Assembly (NCBI GenBank): GCA_937907455.1
Contig: CALESQ010000068.1
Span: forward strand, 1 to 25,838
DNA: 25,838 nucleotides
From: an uncultured Caldilineales bacterium
Lineage (GTDB): Bacteria > Chloroflexota > Anaerolineae > JAAEKA01
Direction: 5' to 3'
The notes beneath the pieces are model-generated. The model made no database searches and was not told the origin of the DNA. It saw only the letters and a list, made by a program, of their open reading frames with translations. This document shows, one piece after another, positions 21,919 through 25,838 of the stretch. Within the stretch, counting starts at the first letter, position 1. Every line of letters begins with the position of its first letter. The translations under genes and the position numbers were made by a program.

Positions 21919-22559
21919 CTGAGCTTATTCGCATTTTGCTGGCAGATGATCACCCCGCGTTTCTGGAGGGATTGCGCGCCCTGTTGCAGTCGGCCCCGGA
22001 TATCACGCTGGTGGGCGAAGCCAGCGATGGGGCAATGGCCGTGGACATGGCCCTTGCCTTGCAGCCAGATATCATTCTGATGGATTTGCAGATGCCTGTT
22101 TTGAACGGCGTTGACGCCACGCGCCAGATTATCTACGCCAGCCCGCACATTGGTGTGATCATGCTCACCATGTTCGAGGATGACGACTCGGTCTTCAGCG
22201 CGATACGGGCCGGCGCACGCGGCTATCTGCTCAAAGGCGCGCTCAAGGCCGAGCTGCTGCGCGTCGTACGCGGGGTAGCTGCCGGAGAGGCAATCTTTGG
22301 CTCCGGTCTGGCGCGGCGCATGATGCACTATTTTGCCATGCAGCGGCCCCAGAATAGCGCTTTGTTCCCTGAACTGACCGATAGAGAACGTGAAATTCTT
22401 GATCTTGTTGCCCAGGGGATGACCAACGCCCAGATTGCCGGGCATCTGGTAGTCAGCCTGAAAACCGTGCGCAACCACGTTTCAAATATTCTGAATAAAT
22501 TGCAGGTTGCTGATCGCACCCAGGCCATTGATATGGCGCGCCGCCAAGGGATGGGGTAA
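21915..22559 (+). CDS. NarL/LuxR-family response regulator
   Basis: The 214-residue regulator likely controls transcription after phosphorylation by the kinase two genes upstream. The receiver domain (1-125) has the acidic pocket D11-D12, phosphoacceptor D57 in ILMDLQMP, T/S-type switch TMF (LTMFEDDD) and K in YLLKGA. The LuxR-type helix-turn-helix (about 148-210) reads LTDREREILDLVAQGMTNAQIA...KTVRNHVSNILNKLQV. It starts at 21915 as ATGA overlapping the GNAT stop. Last gene of the operon; the convergent GNAT gene ends 20 bp downstream. Confidence 0.96.
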   Translation: MTELIRILLADDHPAFLEGLRALLQSAPDITLVGEASDGAMAVDMALALQPDIILMDLQMPVLNGVDATRQIIYASPHIGVIMLTMFEDDDSVFSAIRAGARGYLLKGALKAELLRVVRGVAAGEAIFGSGLARRMMHYFAMQRPQNSALFPELTDREREILDLVAQGMTNAQIAGHLVVSLKTVRNHVSNILNKLQVADRTQAIDMARRQGMG

Positions 22560-22578
22560 AAAAGGACTCGCCGCGCGC

Positions 22579-23076
22579 TCAGCGCAGGCTTTTGCGCATT
22601 TCCAGCAGGCGCAGGCGGGTGTGGCCGTTGATTACGCGGGTGGATTGGCCGGTGAAGACATAGCCGTTAGCGCGGAAAAAGGCTTGCGCGGCGTGATCAG
22701 CCGCAGGTACGTGCAGCAGCACGGCCTCGGTGGGGGTATCGCGCGCCAGCCAGGTTTCCAGCAGGCGCAGCGCCCAACTGCCCAGCCCCAGACGACGATG
22801 TTCTGAAATCAAACCTATCAAGCCGATAGACACGTCGAACGGCCCCGGCCACGCCAGGCGCAGATCGAGCACGCCGATCATTTCCCCGTCCAGCACCATG
22901 CCCAGCAGAAAGCGTCCCTCCTCTGCCGCGGCCTGCTGCAATTGCTGTGGGGCATCGGGTGGCGCGGCCGCGGCGCGGCGAAAATAATCCGCGCTGCCGC
23001 TATAGACGGCTTGCAGCGCGGCGGCATCGGCCAGGTTCAGCGGGCGCAGGGTGAGAGGCGGCGGCAGGTCTCGCAC
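22579..23076 (-). CDS. GNAT acetyltransferase
   Basis: The 165-residue protein is a GNAT-fold N-acetyltransferase. Features are LTLRPLNLADAAALQAVYSG at the start, GRFLLGMVLDGEMIGVLDLRL in the central sheet, and ISEHRRLGLGSWALRLLETWL (about 90-110) with the R-x-x-G-x-G acetyl-CoA loop. FFRANGYVFTGQSTRVINGH ends the family's C-terminal strand. The GTG at 23076 has AAGG 5 nt upstream. It lies 11 bp after the dynamin-like gene on the same strand, so the two are probably one operon. It is not closely similar to the other GNAT in the window. Confidence 0.88.
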   Translation of the reverse strand: MRDLPPPLTLRPLNLADAAALQAVYSGSADYFRRAAAAPPDAPQQLQQAAAEEGRFLLGMVLDGEMIGVLDLRLAWPGPFDVSIGLIGLISEHRRLGLGSWALRLLETWLARDTPTEAVLLHVPAADHAAQAFFRANGYVFTGQSTRVINGHTRLRLLEMRKSLR

Positions 23077-23087
23077 GGCTGCCTTGC

Positions 23088-24848
23088 CTATAACGCTTCG
23101 ATTTTGGCGTGCAGGGTGCGCATGGCTTGCTCTAGCGTAGCCAATTCGCTGTTGATGGCGGTGAGCTTTTCGCGTTCGTTGCGGATAAAGCGGGTGTACG
23201 GCTGGATGGCTTCCTGCATGGCCTGTCGCGAGCGCGCCAGCTCTTTTTCAAACTGGGCACTGAGCGTTTCGTGCAGGTTGCCTTGTAATTCGCTCACTTT
23301 GGCGCGCAGGTCTTCGCGCGCCTTGCGCCGACGGTTGGGCAGCACGTACAGCCCCACTGCGGCTACCGCCCCGGCAAACAACAGGCCGGTGAGGTCCAGC
23401 ACCAGCGTGTGCAGCGCAGTGAGCAGGATAGCACCGAGGCCCAGCGCGCCCGCCTCGACAAGGGCGGTGTGCGCCAGCGCGTTTTGCACCGACTCGGCCA
23501 GCTTGGTGGCCTCGGCTTGCTGATCGAAGCCGCTCAGGGCACGTTGCGTGTCGCGGCGTACCGCCTCTAGCAGGGCGCGGCGGTTGTTTTCAAAGCTACC
23601 CCCTACCTCACCGATCACGCGATCCTTGTGCAGGTCAGCGCGGCGGTTAAGATAAGCCATGATGCCCTGCCATTGGCGATGTTCGCGCTCCACAATCCAG
23701 TCTATCAGGTCGCTGACCTGGCGCTCCAGCAGGATGGTGGTGTCGGCGACTACATCACGCTCGAAGGCTTCGCGCACTTTGGCGCTGTTGGTCAGGTCGA
23801 AAACGCGCCCCAGCCGCAGCCATTGGTCAATGAAAGCTACGCCGCGATCGGACATTTCGTAGAGGATCGCATCAATCTGGCTGAGCCGGTATTGAAAGTC
23901 GCGCCGCGTATCCTCCTCGAAGGTGTCGAGGTCTTTTTCTACGGTGTCAATGGTAGTGAAGTCGTCGCCCAGCACCTCCAGCCGGTTGGCGGTGATGGCG
24001 CTGTAGTGCTCGCGCAGCTTGCCGGCTATGCCCAGCGGGTTGAACAGCTTCAGGCGCAGGCGCTCTTTCTCATCCAGCGTATCCAGGATATAGCGCTCCA
24101 GCGGCTCGAAGCGGCTTTCTGACCACAATTCCAGCACGCCGGGTTGGCCGGCAACGGGCGGCTGCTGGTTGGCAGCTTTGGCCCGCTGTGCCAGTTTGGC
24201 CGATACCATGAAGATCTGCGGCTCAACGCCCAGCAGCTTGACTGCGTTCTCAACGACGAAGGCGCGCACTTTGGTTGTGTCGGCCTCGTCCAGAATGTCG
24301 GCCTTGTTGATGACGATGACTACTTTTTTGCCCCACTCGCGAATGCGCTGCATGAACAGCCGCTCGCTTTCGGAGAAGGGGCGGTCGGCGCTGGTGACGA
24401 ACAGCACCAGGTCTGAGCGCGGCACGAACTCTTCGGTTATCTGCTGATGGCGCAGCACCACGGCGTTGGCGCCTGGCGTGTCTACGATGTTGATCTCGCG
24501 CAGCCACTCCAGCGGTGCGGTGATCTGCTCCATCTCGGCCTCCAACAGGTGGCGGGTGACCTGCTCGCCGTGGCGGATGATGTGCACGCGCATGGTAGTG
24601 GGGGTGGCGCCCTCCTCCAGCAGGCTTTGGCCCAGCAGCGCGTTGATAAACGCGGACTTGCCTGCATTGAATTCGCCCACCACTACCAGCAGGAACAGCT
24701 CGTTTAGTTGTTGCTGGGCCTGCTGAAGCCGGCTCTGATCTTCTTTGACCGCATCAAGTTGTACCAGTGCGGTGTGCAGTTGTTGCAGCAAGGTCCGCTC
24801 AACGTGCAGCAGGTCTTCTTCCGTGCGATTTAACAGGCGTTTGAGCAA
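23088..24848 (-). CDS. Dynamin-like GTPase (bacterial dynamin family)
   Basis: The 586-residue protein is a membrane-remodelling GTPase of the dynamin superfamily. G1 is GEFNAGKS (58-65), with an E in place of a neutral residue as usual here. The TT pair of the switch I (84-85), G3 DTPG (123-126) and G4 NKAD (181-184) are present. Long helical regions follow. A hydrophobic pair of helices at about 464-503, ending YVLPNRRRK, is the likely membrane-binding region, and the C-terminal tail is coiled coil. The TTG at 24848 is preferred: AGGAG lies 8 nt before it, and the product begins MLKRLLNRTEEDLLH. The frame extends upstream across tRNA-Arg on the other strand, which is spurious. The GNAT gene follows 11 bp downstream. 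Confidence 0.9.
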   Translation of the reverse strand: MLKRLLNRTEEDLLHVERTLLQQLHTALVQLDAVKEDQSRLQQAQQQLNELFLLVVVGEFNAGKSAFINALLGQSLLEEGATPTTMRVHIIRHGEQVTRHLLEAEMEQITAPLEWLREINIVDTPGANAVVLRHQQITEEFVPRSDLVLFVTSADRPFSESERLFMQRIREWGKKVVIVINKADILDEADTTKVRAFVVENAVKLLGVEPQIFMVSAKLAQRAKAANQQPPVAGQPGVLELWSESRFEPLERYILDTLDEKERLRLKLFNPLGIAGKLREHYSAITANRLEVLGDDFTTIDTVEKDLDTFEEDTRRDFQYRLSQIDAILYEMSDRGVAFIDQWLRLGRVFDLTNSAKVREAFERDVVADTTILLERQVSDLIDWIVEREHRQWQGIMAYLNRRADLHKDRVIGEVGGSFENNRRALLEAVRRDTQRALSGFDQQAEATKLAESVQNALAHTALVEAGALGLGAILLTALHTLVLDLTGLLFAGAVAAVGLYVLPNRRRKAREDLRAKVSELQGNLHETLSAQFEKELARSRQAMQEAIQPYTRFIRNEREKLTAINSELATLEQAMRTLHAKIEAL

Positions 24849-24930
24849 TCGAGTGTCTCCTGGGAAAGGCAATGTTGTGATCTGTACGAAGGCGCGGCCC
24901 AAAAGTCGCAAGGTGTCCGTAGTGGCTGTG

Positions 24931-24959
24931 ATTATGCCACAGAACCGGCAAAGCATCAA
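24931..24959 (-). promoter_or_regulatory. Promoter of the dynamin-GNAT operon
   Basis: On the minus strand, TTGATG (24959-24954), a 17-nt spacer and CATAAT (24936-24931) with an extended -10 TGG just before it. The predicted leader is about 77 nt. It is divergent from the tRNA promoter next door. Confidence 0.7.
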
Positions 24960-24987
24960 GCAATTTGCTGCGGCTGCTTTGTCGTGC

Positions 24988-25016
24988 TTGCCAGCGGGCT
25001 TGAGCTGTGGTATACT
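24988..25016 (+). promoter_or_regulatory. tRNA-Arg(CCG) promoter
   Basis: TTGCCA (24988-24993), a 17-nt spacer and TATACT (25011-25016) with an extended TGG. The start would be near 25023, 6 bp before the tRNA. Confidence 0.8.
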
Positions 25017-25028
25017 CCCCGCCGCTAT

Positions 25029-25100
25029 GCCCCCATAGCTCAGAGGATAGAGCACCGGCCTCCGGAGCCGGGTGCGCTGGTTCGAGTCCAGCTGGGGGTA
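25029..25100 (+). tRNA. tRNA-Arg(CCG)
   Basis: The acceptor GCCCCCA pairs with TGGGGGT with one wobble. The D arm is GCTC...GAGC, the anticodon stem CCGGC/GCCGG with loop CTCCGGA (anticodon CCG, reading CGG), and the T arm GCTGG-TTCGAGT-CCAGC. The discriminator is A and no CCA is encoded. The antisense frame of this gene gives a Q-L-D-S-N-Q-R-like peptide, a well-known annotation artefact. Confidence 0.95.
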
Positions 25101-25115
25101 CAGGCAGACAAAGAC

Positions 25116-25160
25116 GGTGGCTGCTTCAGCAATGACGCTGAAGCAGCCACCCTCTTTGTT
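25116..25160 (+). terminator. Intrinsic terminator of tRNA-Arg(CCG)
   Basis: GGTGGCTGCTTCAGC (25116-25130) and GCTGAAGCAGCCACC (25137-25151) form a perfect 15-bp stem with loop AATGAC, followed by CTCTTTGTT. It may also end transcription of the convergent DUF456 gene, whose stop is 33 bp further right. Confidence 0.88.
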
Positions 25161-25192
25161 GTCGTGCTTTTCGGTCGATCGGGAGGGTCTGA

Positions 25193-25705
25193 TTACAGAA
25201 ACGCCTGCCAGAAGAAGATCAGGATCATCACCAGCGCCAGTGCGGCTTCCAAGGCACTGGAGGCCAACACACCCACCACGTAGCCCCGCGTTGCGTGGAC
25301 GGCCACCCGCAGGTCGCGCTTGTCGATGGTTTCCATGAGCACCATGCCGGCGACCGCCCCTACCACCGTGGCTACCAGCGTGCCAACAACCGGAATCCAT
25401 CCGCCGAAAAAGATGCCGCCTACGAATCCGCCCAGGATGGCGCCCAGGATGGCCTTCCAACTGGCTCCGTTCCGCCGGCTGAATAGCGCCGTCAGCAGCA
25501 GGTCACTGGACCAGGCCAGAATGGTCAGCGCCCCCAGGAAAAGCAGCGTGGGCCAGCCAATGGCCTGAAAGCCATCGTTGGCGGCCCACAGCAACGCACC
25601 CAACCAGATGAAAATCGGACCAGGCACGAGCGGCAGCACGCTGCCAATCAAGCCCACGAACATGAGCAGATAGGCCAGCAAGGCCAGTGGAGTCAAAGCT
25701 GACAT
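25193..25705 (-). CDS. DUF456 family membrane protein
   Basis: The 170-residue protein is an integral membrane protein of the DUF456 family, function unknown. Glycine-rich hydrophobic helices fill most of it. The family-like parts are VGLIGSVLPLVPGPIFIWLGALLWA near the N-terminus, the SSDLLLTALFSRRNGASWKAILGAILGGFVG turn, and FFGGWIPVVGTLVATVVGAVAGMVLMET. The ATG at 25705 has only GAGG at a long distance, so the start is less sure than the family. Confidence 0.85.
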   Translation of the reverse strand: MSALTPLALLAYLLMFVGLIGSVLPLVPGPIFIWLGALLWAANDGFQAIGWPTLLFLGALTILAWSSDLLLTALFSRRNGASWKAILGAILGGFVGGIFFGGWIPVVGTLVATVVGAVAGMVLMETIDKRDLRVAVHATRGYVVGVLASSALEAALALVMILIFFWQAFL

Positions 25706-25769
25706 GGGGATGGCGCCTCGTTATCCGCGCCAGCGCATGGCGCCCAAACTGACCAAGCGCCATGCACGC

Positions 25770-25838
25770 CTATTTGTAGATGTTTGTCTTGGCAATCCGG
25801 TCACCGATAATGATGAACGCGCAGGCCAGACTGAGAGT
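25770..25838 (-). CDS. C-terminal fragment of a gene cut by the window edge
   Basis: On the minus strand an open frame enters from the right edge and ends at TAG (25772-25770). The last 22 codons end in FIIIGDRIAKTNIYK after a hydrophobic stretch, which reads like the end of a membrane helix and a short cytoplasmic tail. The family cannot be named from so little. It lies 64 bp upstream of the DUF456 gene on the same strand. Confidence 0.45.
   Translation of the reverse strand, partial: TLSLACAFIIIGDRIAKTNIYK

Noticed and set aside
24849..25460. N-terminal extension of the dynamin-like frame
   Set aside because: The extension crosses tRNA-Arg(CCG) on the other strand, giving the well-known tRNA-antisense peptide, and overlaps the DUF456 gene. 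AGGAG and a promoter support the TTG at 24848.

Overview
The window is a stretch of bacterial chromosome, GC-rich and gene-dense, that looks like Chloroflexota (probably an Anaerolineae/Caldilineae-type lineage). That placement is inference. It rests on Thr/Pro-rich 'TATPTPTP' linkers in exported proteins, a histidine kinase membrane domain ending in the RYRLFDIDLILNRTLVYG motif often seen in this phylum, a fused tetrapyrrole-methylase/MazG protein, and no sign of outer-membrane genes. Most genes are housekeeping genes. No CRISPR array, transposase, integrase, phage gene or rRNA was seen.

Left part (1-4.5 kb): a degenerate tandem/mosaic repeat (1-253) abuts yccF. A minus-strand pair follows, an orphan parA plus a small unknown gene with overlapping ends. 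It is divergent from a mazG-like gene that is translationally coupled to an EamA transporter. A 13-bp bidirectional terminator separates these from tRNA-Pro(CGG).

Centre-left (4.5-9.9 kb): the rpsF-ssb-rpsR operon has a strong promoter, a hairpin-bearing leader and a membrane-anchored parvulin-type foldase gene as its last member. A bidirectional terminator separates it from a convergent relA/spoT-type (p)ppGpp synthetase/hydrolase. tRNA-Arg(TCG) with its own promoter and terminator follows.

Centre (10-19 kb): a secreted 5'-nucleotidase with a C-terminal DNRLRE/CBM96-like module is divergent from a zinc-ribbon membrane peptide plus LytR-CpsA-Psr operon. Next is a uvrA-DUF1801 minus-strand operon with a 6-4-6 palindrome inside the uvrA promoter. 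The 564-bp gap upstream of uvrA holds a large nested inverted-repeat element and a second perfect hairpin. A cupredoxin-like lipoprotein follows.

Right part (19-25.8 kb): a promoter predicted to give a leaderless mRNA drives an operon of sensor histidine kinase, GNAT acetyltransferase and NarL-type regulator. It converges with a minus-strand operon of a dynamin-like GTPase and a second GNAT protein. tRNA-Arg(CCG), a DUF456 membrane protein and a gene cut by the window edge complete the window.

No clearly new multi-gene system is evident. The best leads are the structured intergenic element at 17571-17714, the dispersed repeat family at 1-253, 698-788 and about 9983-10056, the orphan ParA with its overlapping small partner, the kinase-acetyltransferase-regulator operon, and the palindromic operator over the uvrA promoter. 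Promoter calls are by eye against the sigma-70 consensus.
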